Source of the DNA: Nitrososphaerota archaeon
GTDB taxonomy: Archaea > Thermoproteota > Bathyarchaeia > Bathyarchaeales > Bathycorpusculaceae
Length of the DNA: 42,474 bases
Reading direction: 5' to 3'
Assembly (NCBI GenBank): GCA_031256395.1
Contig: JAIRQQ010000069.1
Span: forward strand, 1-42,474
Shown: positions 25,426 through 33,526 of the stretch, in pieces
Layout: every line of letters begins with the position of its first letter
Numbering within the stretch: position 1 is the first letter of the stretch
Notes under the pieces: model-generated
The model's database searches: none
Told to the model about the DNA's origin: nothing
Seen by the model: the letters and a program-made list of their open reading frames with translations, nothing else
Translations under genes and position numbers: made by a program

Positions 25426-25677
25426 TTCGGCTTGGAGACATCTTGAGGAGCGGACACGGTGAAGATACCCATAGATGTACAAATTTAGGAGCATTTTGGG
25501 GTCGTAGGGTCGGTTGCCGGTTGGGTTGGGTTTTGCGTATTTGTATCCTAGTTGTCCTGTTCAGATTTTTGGTGTAGGCAGGTATTACTCGGCATATGTT
25601 GTTTTGGGGTATGTATTGGTCTAGGCTTTGGGGATTAGGCTTTGTTGTTTGTTGTCTTGTCCTTGTTTGTAGCGCAT
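25426..25677 (-). pseudogene. IS1182-type transposase, N-terminal remnant
   Basis: From ATG 25677 the minus strand reads MRYKQGQDNKQQSLIPK. After a frameshift it reads LDQYIPQNNICRVIPAYTKN, and after a second LGYKYAKPNPTGNRPYDPKM, then LLNLYIYGYLHRVRSSRCLQ. Together these are the recognisable N-terminal domain (DUF772) of IS1182/IS5-like transposases. After about residue 80 the match ends. The remaining frame runs to the left inverted repeat with unrelated sequence, so most of the catalytic core is deleted. It is non-functional. Confidence 0.75.
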
Positions 25678-25830
25678 GAGGGTGACTCGGGTCAGTTTAG
25701 TTTGTCAGGTATTTATACATACTACAACCGGTAATACACCGTTGTTTCGCACTACACAACTTTGCAGTTTGAAATCTATATGCTTGTGCTTGTACATTAT
25801 GACATAATATAAGCAATTCCAAAAGGAAGA

Positions 25831-25929
25831 ATGCATATGAGCAAAGAAATAATCGGTATATTTGGAAGTAAGCTTATTATGCGTAAGACGATTTTAACTA
25901 GTAAAGGTGATGTTGATGTTTGTGTATAA
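25831..25929 (+). pseudogene. Truncated N-terminal copy of an iron-sulfur flavoprotein gene
   Basis: ATG 25831 or 25837 opens MSKEIIGIFGSKLIMRKTIL, which closely parallels MDKEIIGISGSPIPNSNTDR of the intact gene at 26335 and includes the start of its FMN-binding loop. After GS the similarity is lost and the frame stops at 25929. AAAAGGAAG lies just ahead, so a ribosome site was duplicated too. It appears to be a decayed partial duplication. The frame overlaps the DUF4177 start. Confidence 0.55.
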
Positions 25930-26116
25930 AAGTGAGGTTTTAGTAACAGCTATGAAGTGGGTTAATGATAGTGCTAATGAGGCAGATGTGGCTCGTCTTG
26001 ATGATTTGATTAACAAGCGGACTGAAGAGGGTTGGGAGTTTGTTACGTATTCTTATATGGCAAATGTTGGCGGCATACGTAGTGCTATATTGATTACCTT
26101 TAGAAAAGAAAAATAG
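25916..26116 (+). CDS. DUF4177 domain protein
   Basis: A 66-residue protein with the DUF4177 pattern: an N-terminal strand FVYKSEVLVTAMKW, a helix DVARLDDLINKRTEEGWEFV (the family's G-W-E core) and a final strand IRSAILITFRKEK. Function is unknown; the domain is common in bacteria and archaea as a tiny stand-alone protein. I chose ATG 25916, with AAAGGTGA 5 bases ahead; GTG 25907 and ATG 25910 are earlier options. It lies within the transposon-like segment upstream of the flavoprotein gene. Confidence 0.75.
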   Translation: MFVYKSEVLVTAMKWVNDSANEADVARLDDLINKRTEEGWEFVTYSYMANVGGIRSAILITFRKEK

Positions 26117-26142
26117 CGTCTGTTTAGTTCTAACTGTACATA

Positions 26143-26161
26143 AATGAGATTGATTCTCATT
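26143..26161. promoter_or_regulatory. 19-bp dyad, iron-box-like operator or terminator
   Basis: AATGAGATTGATTCTCATT has 7-base arms and a 5-base centre. Its length and AATGA-type arms resemble Fur or DtxR-family iron boxes, and the next gene encodes an iron-sulfur flavoprotein. It also begins 26 bases beyond the DUF4177 stop and is followed by TT, so a weak terminator hairpin is the alternative. It lies 174 bases from ATG 26335. Confidence 0.4.
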
Positions 26162-26334
26162 TTACAAACACAACAAGTCCAGTACAACTCTGATATAAAT
26201 GCTTACTAAGAGCTAAATGTATACATCAAATCAACTGCTTAGGAACCAAGTTTCTTTTTTATCAACTGTTGAAAATTTATTTATCTGGTCAAGTGATCTA
26301 ATATAGGAAAGTTCTGAGAAGGGAAGAGTAGAAA

Positions 26335-26997
26335 ATGGATAAAGAAATAATTGGTATATCTGGAAGTCCTATACCAAACAGTAATACTGACAGGTTTATT
26401 ATGCATATATTAAAGTCCAGTGGGCTGAGTTATGAGTTTGTCAAATTAAGTGCCATTACAGTGAGACCTTGTTTGGCATGTAAGGCTTGTGTCAAAGACA
26501 ATGTCTGCAAGGTTAATGATGATTTTCCTGAACTTGCCAAAAAGTTATCGTTATCTAAAGCTGTTGTTATCGGTGGATATGCGCCGTACCGGATGATAGA
26601 TGGGTATACAAAGGCATTTATTGAAAGGCTGTGGTCGATGAGGCATTTGCATAGTTTAAATCAGGGTAGAATTGCTGTGACCGTTGTATCAAGCATAGAG
26701 GTGTCAACTGCTCAGAGTGTGCTTTCGAGTTTGGCTGTTGTTATGCAGATGGAGAAGTTTAATCATGTGGCGCAGTTTCACATTGGCGGCAACGTGGCTT
26801 GCCTGACGTGCGGCGTTGGTGGTGTTTGTGGTGTTAGTGGGGCTAGGCGTTTGTTTGGGCCAGATGCTGATATTTCAAAAGATTTGTGTGTTGCTGTCGA
26901 AACGCTACCGGTCTGGGATCAGGGTGGTCGGATTGGTTCTTTAATAGGCCGCTACATAAACGGTGAAATAAAAACGCTACCATCTGTTGAACTTTAA
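26335..26997 (+). CDS. Iron-sulfur flavoprotein (Isf family)
   Basis: A 220-residue NADPH-dependent FMN reductase-fold protein. The FMN phosphate loop is GSPIPNSNTDR (10-20). The compact cluster motif C46, C49, C52, C58 (CLACKACVKDNVC) binds a [4Fe-4S] cluster in Isf of Methanosarcina, where the protein accepts electrons from ferredoxin and can reduce O2 or H2O2. A second cysteine group (CLTCGVGGVCG, about 158-168) is unusual. AAGGGAAGAG lies 6 bases ahead of the start and a TTTATTTATC promoter-like stretch about 55 bases upstream. It is the main intact gene of the transposon-like segment. Confidence 0.88.
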   Translation: MDKEIIGISGSPIPNSNTDRFIMHILKSSGLSYEFVKLSAITVRPCLACKACVKDNVCKVNDDFPELAKKLSLSKAVVIGGYAPYRMIDGYTKAFIERLWSMRHLHSLNQGRIAVTVVSSIEVSTAQSVLSSLAVVMQMEKFNHVAQFHIGGNVACLTCGVGGVCGVSGARRLFGPDADISKDLCVAVETLPVWDQGGRIGSLIGRYINGEIKTLPSVEL

Positions 26998-27255
26998 AGT
27001 TGATGTTTTGGGCCGTTTTTTAGGCCTTTCCAATCGTTTAACGTTGTTAATTATGAAACAGTCGGTTTTTAAGTGTGAGAGGTTGAGTCTAATTTTTCTT
27101 TTCTATCATAGATCTTCGTTCTTGCGCAGTCTAAGATGGATAGAACCACTTGGGCAGGGTGTGTATGTGAATCAAAGTTGTGTTAGTTAGTGTGGTTGAT
27201 TTTTGGGTTATTTGAGTGGAACGTAGCATAATGGTTCAGTCGGTTGCTAAACAAG

Positions 27256-27263
27256 CTTTAAAT
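27256..27263 (+). promoter_or_regulatory. TATA box of the ACT-domain gene
   Basis: CTTTAAAT is centred 29 bases ahead of ATG 27289 with no ribosome site between, which indicates a leaderless mRNA and supports that start over the upstream in-frame TTG-type option at 27262. Confidence 0.5.
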
Positions 27264-27288
27264 GTTCCATTTGGTACAGCAAAGCACA

Positions 27289-27867
27289 ATGACAACTGCT
27301 CAAGAAGTTCGAAATCACCTACGCAATAAACCCTACTTACTTGAAGCTCTCGAAAAGGGCATTGTAAACCTAAGTGAACTCTCACGTCAGCTGCAGACAG
27401 ATCTTAAAACCAGCGATACCAGCGCCATAAAAGCAGCGCTTCGCCGCTATAGTGAGGACCTGCAAAAACATAGACAAAAAAGAGAAGAAAAAGTCCTCCA
27501 ACTCCTCAAACGCAGCGGCATAGCAGTTTTTGACTGCAAATCAGTCATTATAACATCCAAAGAACTCAACTCAGAACAGGGCATGAAAGTAGACCTACTG
27601 GATAAATTTGTTTATCTGATGGATCGAAGTGACTTACCCGAGCGCATAAACGCCTTGGTTAAACATGAAAACTGTACCATGATTGTGGTACACTCACCCG
27701 AAGAACTAGAAGCAACACCCGGAGTTGTCGCATTTTTGGCAACTTTGCTTGCAGAACAAAATGTCAACATCGTAGAATTCATCTCCTGCTGGACCGAGAC
27801 TATTTTGGTGGTTGAGAAAAAAGACAGCCTAAAAACCTATGAGGTTTTATCAAACTTGATAGGCTAA
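27289..27867 (+). CDS. ACT-domain protein with N-terminal helical domain
   Basis: A 192-residue protein. The N-terminal half is helical and HTH-like (AQEVRNHLRNKPYLLEALEK, NLSELSRQLQTDLK, SAIKAALRRY). The C-terminal half (about 115-190) is ACT-like (CTMIVVHSPEELEATPGVVA, FLATLLAEQNVNIVEFISCW, TILVVEKKDSLKTYEVL). The combination suggests an amino-acid-sensing regulator. It stands immediately ahead of thrC-hom-lysC on the same strand, so threonine or lysine pathway control is a reasonable inference, but no operator could be assigned. Confidence 0.75.
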   Translation: MTTAQEVRNHLRNKPYLLEALEKGIVNLSELSRQLQTDLKTSDTSAIKAALRRYSEDLQKHRQKREEKVLQLLKRSGIAVFDCKSVIITSKELNSEQGMKVDLLDKFVYLMDRSDLPERINALVKHENCTMIVVHSPEELEATPGVVAFLATLLAEQNVNIVEFISCWTETILVVEKKDSLKTYEVLSNLIG

Positions 27868-27949
27868 GAAATCAGTAAAGCACCAAAATTATTAATATGC
27901 TAGCCGTCTAATTTTTACTCTCAGAAAGCTACTAAGAAGATAGAGAGAT

Positions 27950-29194
27950 ATGGCCCATCAGGAATGCATAAACTGCAAAACCATCTACGGTACAGAAGAA
28001 GTGATCTATTTCTGCAAAAAATGCGGAGATATCCTCGAAATCAAATTTGACCCAAACGAATTAGCAGAAAACGCAAAAACCACCGAGTGGAAAACCAAAC
28101 CCCTCTCAGTGTGGCGTTACCGACCCTTTATGCCCATTCACGAAACCACCCGACTAATCACCCTAGGCGAGGGCGGCACAGGTCTGCACCACTCCGAACA
28201 CTTAGGTACCGAGTTAGGCATCCAAAACCTCTACATTAAAAACGAAGGCGAAAACCCCACCGGCAGCTTCAAAGACCGCGGCATGACTGTGGGCGTAACT
28301 AAAGCTGTGGAGCTAGGCGCACGCCATGTAATTTGCGCCTCCACCGGCAACACCTCAGCAAGCCTAGCCGCATACGCCGCCCGCGCAGGCATCAAATGCA
28401 CTGTGCTTATACCCGCAGGCAAAATCGCCTATGGCAAACTCAGCCAAGCCATGATCCATGGCGCAAAAGTGTTACAAGTCAAAGGAAACTTTGACGAAGC
28501 CCTAGAATTTGTCTTCAAACTCTCAGAAAAACACAAAGACATCTACCTGCTCAACTCAATCAACCCCTTCCGCGTCGAGGGCCAAAAATCCCTTGGATAT
28601 GAAATCTGCGAGCAACTAGACTATGAAGCCCCCGATCGCATCGTCATCCCAGTGGGCAATGCAGGCAACATAAGCGCCGTCTGGAAAGGACTCACAGAAT
28701 TCTACCAACTCGGCCTAATTAAAAAACTCCCCAAAATGACAGGCATCCAAGCCCAAGGATCCGCCCCAATCGCACAAGCCATCCAAACAAACAGCAACCA
28801 AATCATCCCTGTTGAAAACCCCGAAACCATAGCAACCGCCATACGCATAGGCGCACCAGTAAGCTGGAAAAAAGCAGTCAATGCCATCCGCGAATCAAAA
28901 GGCACCGCCGAAACCGTCACCGACGACGAAATCCTCGACGCACAAAAAATATTAGCACGCATCGAGGGCATCTTTGTAGAACCCGCCTCAGCCTCCTCAA
29001 TTGCCGGACTCAAAAAACTAATCAAAAAAGGCATCATAACAAAAGACGAAAAAGTAGTCTGCATAACAACCGGACACGGCCTAAAAGACCCCGATACCGC
29101 CATCAAACAAAGCGAAAAACCCATCGAAGTTGAAGCAGATATAGCCGCCATAGAGGCAGCACTGGGCCTAAAAAAAGCAATCCTAGCAAGGTGA
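27950..29194 (+). CDS. thrC: Threonine synthase ThrC
   Basis: This PLP enzyme converts O-phosphohomoserine to threonine. A small zinc ribbon opens the chain (C6, C9, C22, C25). The PLP lysine is K108 in NPTGSFKDRGM, and the phosphate cup is VGNAGNISAVW. The length of 414 residues fits the archaeal class. Codon use is strongly C-ending compared with neighbouring plus-strand genes, which may mean high expression. It is followed by hom after 9 bases. No thrB is seen in the window. Confidence 0.96.
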   Translation: MAHQECINCKTIYGTEEVIYFCKKCGDILEIKFDPNELAENAKTTEWKTKPLSVWRYRPFMPIHETTRLITLGEGGTGLHHSEHLGTELGIQNLYIKNEGENPTGSFKDRGMTVGVTKAVELGARHVICASTGNTSASLAAYAARAGIKCTVLIPAGKIAYGKLSQAMIHGAKVLQVKGNFDEALEFVFKLSEKHKDIYLLNSINPFRVEGQKSLGYEICEQLDYEAPDRIVIPVGNAGNISAVWKGLTEFYQLGLIKKLPKMTGIQAQGSAPIAQAIQTNSNQIIPVENPETIATAIRIGAPVSWKKAVNAIRESKGTAETVTDDEILDAQKILARIEGIFVEPASASSIAGLKKLIKKGIITKDEKVVCITTGHGLKDPDTAIKQSEKPIEVEADIAAIEAALGLKKAILAR

Positions 29195-29203
29195 TAAAAT
29201 AAA

Positions 29204-30253
29204 ATGAGAATTATCCTAGTTGGTTATGGCGTTGTTGGCAAAGGCGTAACAACAATTCTAGCACAAAAATACGCTGAAAAAGTAAAAGACTATGGATTTA
29301 ACCCAAAAATCGTAGCCATCGCAGACATTGACGGCGCAGTCATAAACCCCCGAGGCCTAAGCCCCGAAAAACTCGAAGCCATCAAACAAAAAGGCTACCC
29401 CATATCAGCAGACCCCGAATTTGGCAACCCCGGCATAAACGCACTCGAAGTCATCGAATCCGTGGAAGCCGAAGTTGTCGTAGAAGTCACCCCCGTAAAC
29501 ATCCAAACCGCCGAACCCGCAATCTCACATATTACAAAAGCCTTCAAAACAGGCAAACACGTAGTCACCACAAACAAAGGCCCCCTAGCCTTAGCAATGC
29601 CAGCACTCACCGAGCTTGCGGAGTACAACAATGTGTATTTACGCTTCAGCGGCACCGTAGGCGGCGGAACCCCTATGTTAGAATTTGCCAAACGCTGCCT
29701 AGCAGGAGATAGAATCAAAGCCATACGAGGCATATTTAACGGCACAACAAACTATATCCTAACAGAGATGAGCCAAAACCAAGTCGGCTTCCAAGACGCC
29801 CTAGCAAGCGCCCAAAAACTAGGATATGCCGAACGCGAACCCTCAATGGATATTGATGGATTTGACACCGCCTGCAAAGTAGTTATTCTCTCAAACTGGA
29901 TTATGGGCAAAAAAATCACACTAAAAGACGTGGACCGAACAGGCATCCGCGATATAACACTCCAAACACTCACCGAAGCCGCCAAGCGGGGCAACACCAT
30001 CAAACTTATCGGCTCTATTGATGATAACAAACCCACCGTCAAACCCACCGAAATCGCAAAAACCCACCCGCTCTGTGTCAGCGGAGTGCTAAACGCAGTA
30101 ACCTTCTCAACCGAGTACGCCGGAGAGCAAACTCTGGTGGGCAGAGGAGCAGGCAGTATTGAGACTGCAGGAGCAGTTTTAAGAGACCTCCTAGACATAA
30201 AACATAAGTTAGCTAATCGAATGCTAAATAGCAACTCGGAGTCCTACAAATGA
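29204..30253 (+). CDS. hom: Homoserine dehydrogenase
   Basis: This enzyme reduces aspartate semialdehyde to homoserine. The N-terminal Rossmann motif is ILVGYGVVGKGVTTILAQK. The catalytic segment is GTVGGGTPMLEFAKRCLAGD followed by IRGIFNGTTNYILTEM, then GYAEREPSMDIDGFD with its acidic proton donors and the later KL region. At 349 residues it lacks an ACT tail, as usual for short archaeal forms. Its stop overlaps the lysC start as ATGA, so the two are translationally coupled. Confidence 0.96.
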   Translation: MRIILVGYGVVGKGVTTILAQKYAEKVKDYGFNPKIVAIADIDGAVINPRGLSPEKLEAIKQKGYPISADPEFGNPGINALEVIESVEAEVVVEVTPVNIQTAEPAISHITKAFKTGKHVVTTNKGPLALAMPALTELAEYNNVYLRFSGTVGGGTPMLEFAKRCLAGDRIKAIRGIFNGTTNYILTEMSQNQVGFQDALASAQKLGYAEREPSMDIDGFDTACKVVILSNWIMGKKITLKDVDRTGIRDITLQTLTEAAKRGNTIKLIGSIDDNKPTVKPTEIAKTHPLCVSGVLNAVTFSTEYAGEQTLVGRGAGSIETAGAVLRDLLDIKHKLANRMLNSNSESYK

Positions 30254-31659
30254 AGCTAGTCATGAAGTTCGGCGGCACAAGCGTCGGTTCAGGTGTAAAC
30301 ATTCGCCATGTAGCCGGTTTAGTCACAAAGTACGCCAAAGAAAACAACAAAATAGCTGTGGTTGTCTCAGCCCTAGCAGGCGTCACAAACAGCCTTATTG
30401 AAACAAGCTTCCGCGCACAAAAAAGCGATGAGAAATACATCCAAACATTCACCAAAACTCTGCTAGCAAAGCACACCGACGCCATAAAAGAAGCCATCAC
30501 AAGTGAGATAATCCAAAAAGAAGTCATAGAAATCACCGAGAAAAACATAGCAGAACTCGAAAAAATCCTAATTGGTATCTGCTATATCGGAGAATTAACA
30601 CCCAAATCAAAAGACTACGTTATGTCCTTTGGAGAAAGACTATCCGCACCAATTGTTTGGGGAGCCATAAAAGATCACAGTACCCAAACACAGTGGTTCA
30701 CAGGTAAAGACGCAGGTATAGTCACCGATAGCAACTTTGGCGACGCAGACCCACTTATGAACTACACAACTCATCTAGTCCGAGAACGCCTCGAACCACT
30801 CCTTGAGAGAAACATAATCCCTGTTGTCACCGGATTTATTGCCGCCAATCAAGACGGCATAGTCACAACAGTGGGACGCGGCGGCTCAGACTACACCTCA
30901 ACTATACTAGGTGTCGCACTGCAAGCAGACGAAGTCTGGATATGGACCGATGTCGATGGTATAATGACCACAGACCCCAAAATCGTTCCAACAGCCAAGA
31001 TGCTATCCCAGCTTAGCTACAAAGAAGCCACCGAGATGGCAATCTTTGGTGCCAAAGCCATGCATCCAAGAGCACTTGGACCGGTAAGCAAAGCAAACGT
31101 ACCGGTGAGAATTCGTAACACTAACAATCCCGAAAACTCGGGTACCCTTATCACCAAAGAACCCCAAGCAGACGCAAAAGAAGTCACCAAAGCTGTTGCC
31201 ATGTTAAAAGATGTAGCTATGCTAAACGTATATGGCGCCGCCATGGTGGGTGCGCCGGGCAGTTATGCCAAGGTCTTTGATGTATTGGGCAAAAACGGTA
31301 TTAATGTCATGATGATATCAGCCGCAGCCTCAGAAGCCAACATATCGATGATAATAAAACGAGACCTATTGGGCAGAGCCATAAGCAATCTGGAAATAGC
31401 ACTGCAGGAACATGGAGGCATAATCAGTGAAGTCACCGCAGAAGACGATGTTGCAGTTATAGCAACCATAGGCGCTAACATGAAAGGCGCGCTGGGGGTT
31501 GCTTCAAAAATTTTCAGTGCCGTTGCTAAAAAAGGCATAAACATTCGCATGATAGCCCAGGGCAGCTCAGAGCTAAACATCAGCTTTGTCGTTAAAGAAA
31601 AAGATGGCACCGCTGTCGTACAAACAATCCACGAAGAATTTAACCTCGGCAAACAATAA
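30250..31659 (+). CDS. lysC: Aspartate kinase LysC
   Basis: This first enzyme of the aspartate pathway phosphorylates aspartate. It has the N-terminal KFGGTSVGSG motif (6-15), SFGERLSAPI, VGRGGSDYTSTILG and the WTDVDGIMTTDPKIV nucleotide loop. Two ACT domains occupy about residues 320-469 (VAMLNVYGAAMVGAPGSYAK and VIATIGANMKGALGVASKIF), so feedback inhibition by threonine or lysine is likely. The length of 469 residues is typical. It is the last gene of thrC-hom-lysC; TTTTCTTCTTTTAA just after the stop is a pyrimidine-rich archaeal-type transcript end. Confidence 0.96.
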   Translation: MKLVMKFGGTSVGSGVNIRHVAGLVTKYAKENNKIAVVVSALAGVTNSLIETSFRAQKSDEKYIQTFTKTLLAKHTDAIKEAITSEIIQKEVIEITEKNIAELEKILIGICYIGELTPKSKDYVMSFGERLSAPIVWGAIKDHSTQTQWFTGKDAGIVTDSNFGDADPLMNYTTHLVRERLEPLLERNIIPVVTGFIAANQDGIVTTVGRGGSDYTSTILGVALQADEVWIWTDVDGIMTTDPKIVPTAKMLSQLSYKEATEMAIFGAKAMHPRALGPVSKANVPVRIRNTNNPENSGTLITKEPQADAKEVTKAVAMLKDVAMLNVYGAAMVGAPGSYAKVFDVLGKNGINVMMISAAASEANISMIIKRDLLGRAISNLEIALQEHGGIISEVTAEDDVAVIATIGANMKGALGVASKIFSAVAKKGINIRMIAQGSSELNISFVVKEKDGTAVVQTIHEEFNLGKQ

Positions 31660-31730
31660 AACCCAACATATTTTCTTCTTTTAATATCGATAGGTTTTTA
31701 GCCCAACAAAAGGGCAACTTCTTTTCGGAC

Positions 31731-31738
31731 GATATAAA
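31731..31738 (+). promoter_or_regulatory. TATA box of the site-2 protease gene
   Basis: GATATAAA is centred 30 bases ahead of TTG 31765 and there is no ribosome site. This favours a leaderless transcript and the TTG start. Confidence 0.5.
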
Positions 31739-31764
31739 CAAACGTTTATGTGCGCTAGATACGT

Positions 31765-33042
31765 TTGATTGATGAGCGTTCTATATTGACCGAACAGCCC
31801 GAAATAGATACCCAAGAGACTCAAACACCCGAAGAACAGACCGAAGAGAAACGAGTCGCCATACAGTTCCCGCTAATTATCATTCGAACAAAACGCTTCT
31901 CAAAAATTTTCGACCGATTAGGGTCGATGCGGGCTTCACACTACATTTCATGGCTTTTGTTGGTGTTGGTACCGTTTGTAGCCGGTGTAGCGCTCTATCT
32001 CATAGTTAACAGCCTTATTGCGCTGATAAATAACCCAGCTCTTGGCGAAATTTCACGCGAAATGGGCCCCCAAGCGATTTTGATGCTACCAGGGATTAAC
32101 CCTATGTTGCCTATTGTTTATGGCTGGATTGCCATCGTAGTTGCGGTTGTGATTCATGAAGGTGGGCATGGTATTATTGCTCGTAACGTAGGTTTTAATG
32201 TTAAATCAAGCGGGCTTTTGTTCTTTTTGTTTGTTCCCATCGGGGCATTTGTTGATGTGGATGAGGCGCAGGTAAAGAAAGCAAGAGCCAGGCCTTCGCT
32301 CAAAGTGATGGCGGCTGGAGTGGGTGGGAACATTATTTTTGGTGTAACCTGTCTGTTGTTGCTCTTGGTTTTAGTGAGCGGCGTAAGTCCAGCAGTCAAT
32401 GGAGTATATGTTAACACTGTTGCAGAGGGGATGCCCGCAGAGATGGCAGGGCTTATGCCTGGAGATATCTTTGTCTCAATTGATAACATGCCAGTTAATA
32501 ACGCCACAGAGCTACAGACAATAATGAGCAGTAAAACCCCAGGAGACACAGTAGGGGTAGAGGTGATTCGGGGGGATAGCTGGCAACAATCGTATGTAAC
32601 CAACATTACCCTCACAATTTCAGAAGATAACCGTACAATCATGGGAATAACTACCTATGATTTACAGACCGAGCTACGGCTTGAGAATTATCGGACCTTT
32701 TCCATAGATAGGCTCTCAATGTATATGGTTCCCCCTACGCTTGCTTCAGGGTTGGTGCCGTACTCTGATTTTCTGGCACCGTTCTATACTCATAATCTGG
32801 GACCGGTATGGGTAATTCTTGCAAACACATTGTTTTGGCTGTGGTTTGTCAATCTAAACTTGGCCATATTTAATGCGTTGCCCATCTATCCCATGGACGG
32901 CGGCAGAATTGTAGACATACTGCTCAAACGCTTTGCCGGCAACAGATTAAGCGGAAGAACAATCCGGTGGATAACATTGGGCCTAACAGCTATCTGCGCA
33001 ACTTTGATTATAGCAACCATTGTGTTACCCTTCCTACTCTAA
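31765..33042 (+). CDS. Site-2 protease (M50 family) with PDZ domain
   Basis: An intramembrane zinc metalloprotease of 425 residues. The N-terminal tail is acidic (about 1-35). Membrane segments occur near 62-88, 115-140 with the active site H131-E132-G-G-H135, 180-205, 345-372 and 400-424. The third zinc ligand is in NALPIYPMDGGRI. A PDZ-like domain (about 210-285, GMPAEMAGLMPGDIFVSIDN) lies between the catalytic halves. Such proteases release membrane-bound regulators; no candidate substrate such as an anti-sigma-like protein is adjacent. The start is TTG 31765. Confidence 0.9.
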   Translation: MIDERSILTEQPEIDTQETQTPEEQTEEKRVAIQFPLIIIRTKRFSKIFDRLGSMRASHYISWLLLVLVPFVAGVALYLIVNSLIALINNPALGEISREMGPQAILMLPGINPMLPIVYGWIAIVVAVVIHEGGHGIIARNVGFNVKSSGLLFFLFVPIGAFVDVDEAQVKKARARPSLKVMAAGVGGNIIFGVTCLLLLLVLVSGVSPAVNGVYVNTVAEGMPAEMAGLMPGDIFVSIDNMPVNNATELQTIMSSKTPGDTVGVEVIRGDSWQQSYVTNITLTISEDNRTIMGITTYDLQTELRLENYRTFSIDRLSMYMVPPTLASGLVPYSDFLAPFYTHNLGPVWVILANTLFWLWFVNLNLAIFNALPIYPMDGGRIVDILLKRFAGNRLSGRTIRWITLGLTAICATLIIATIVLPFLL

Positions 33043-33278
33043 CACCCTTCTCTTCTTCTTGAGAAAACAAACAGCTAAACACAAGCAACAGATGGCCTGT
33101 AAAAGCGGGTCTATGCTTGTCTTGGAGGATTTGGGTGGTTTGGGTGGAATTTTAGCTTCTGAAGGCAGAGGTGTAGAAGAATGATTAATTAAATAGGTTT
33201 TATCTTCTTTGGTGCCGATGAAGAATCTAAAAAGCTGATTGATGATGCACTCTAGGGTATCTGAGGCAAAAATTGGGG

Positions 33279-33512
33279 TTAGGTTATGACTTTTTTGCGG
33301 ATAAGATAGATCAGCATGCCTAAGCCCGCGATGAATAGAGCGGCACCAATACCTATGGATGCAAAGTAGTTTATGTGTAATATATCAGACATTAGGTATG
33401 GTATGTAGGTTGGTCCGACGAAGATTAACAACATTGCAAGGATGGTCAAGACTATTTTGTTGAATTTTGATTCCATACCACTAACTTGAATTTCTTCTCT
33501 ACGTTCAGACAT
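33279..33512 (-). CDS. Small membrane protein, two spans
   Basis: A 77-residue protein with a charged N-terminus (SERREEIQVSGMESKFNK) and two hydrophobic segments (about 19-40 and 49-71), ending RKKVIT. ATG 33512 has TTGGGTG 6 bases ahead; GTG 33521 is an alternative. It follows the PAC2 gene by 14 bases and is probably co-transcribed. No family recognised. Confidence 0.7.
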   Translation of the reverse strand: MSERREEIQVSGMESKFNKIVLTILAMLLIFVGPTYIPYLMSDILHINYFASIGIGAALFIAGLGMLIYLIRKKVIT

Positions 33513-33526
33513 GCACTGCACCCAAC

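Larger units (their letters stand above)
25298..27133. mobile_element. 1.84-kb transposon-like segment with terminal inverted repeats
   Basis: The left end begins AGACTGCGCAA at 25299 and the right end finishes with its complement at 27132. The two ends match at 21 of 22 positions going inward. AGAT flanks both sides (25294-25297 and 27134-27137) as a probable 4-bp target duplication. Inside lie a broken IS1182-type transposase start (minus strand, running to the left end), a scrap of a flavoprotein gene, a DUF4177 gene and an intact iron-sulfur flavoprotein gene. The same ends bound the 159-bp MITE at 1163-1321. No intact transposase is present, so movement would need one supplied in trans. 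Confidence 0.7.

Noticed and set aside
25208-25462. 84-codon plus-strand frame beginning MAKKEKATFQP
   Set aside because: It runs across the left transposon end and antisense to the transposase remnant. The first 30 codons might be an interrupted gene, but nothing recognisable supports it.
26987-27190. 67-codon frame overlapping the flavoprotein end
   Set aside because: It crosses the right inverted repeat, has no ribosome site or promoter, and its composition is not protein-like.
33180-33260. Short plus-strand stretch reading IGFIFFGADEESKKLIDDAL
   Set aside because: Only 20 codons directly after a stop and without a start; too short to call even as a remnant.
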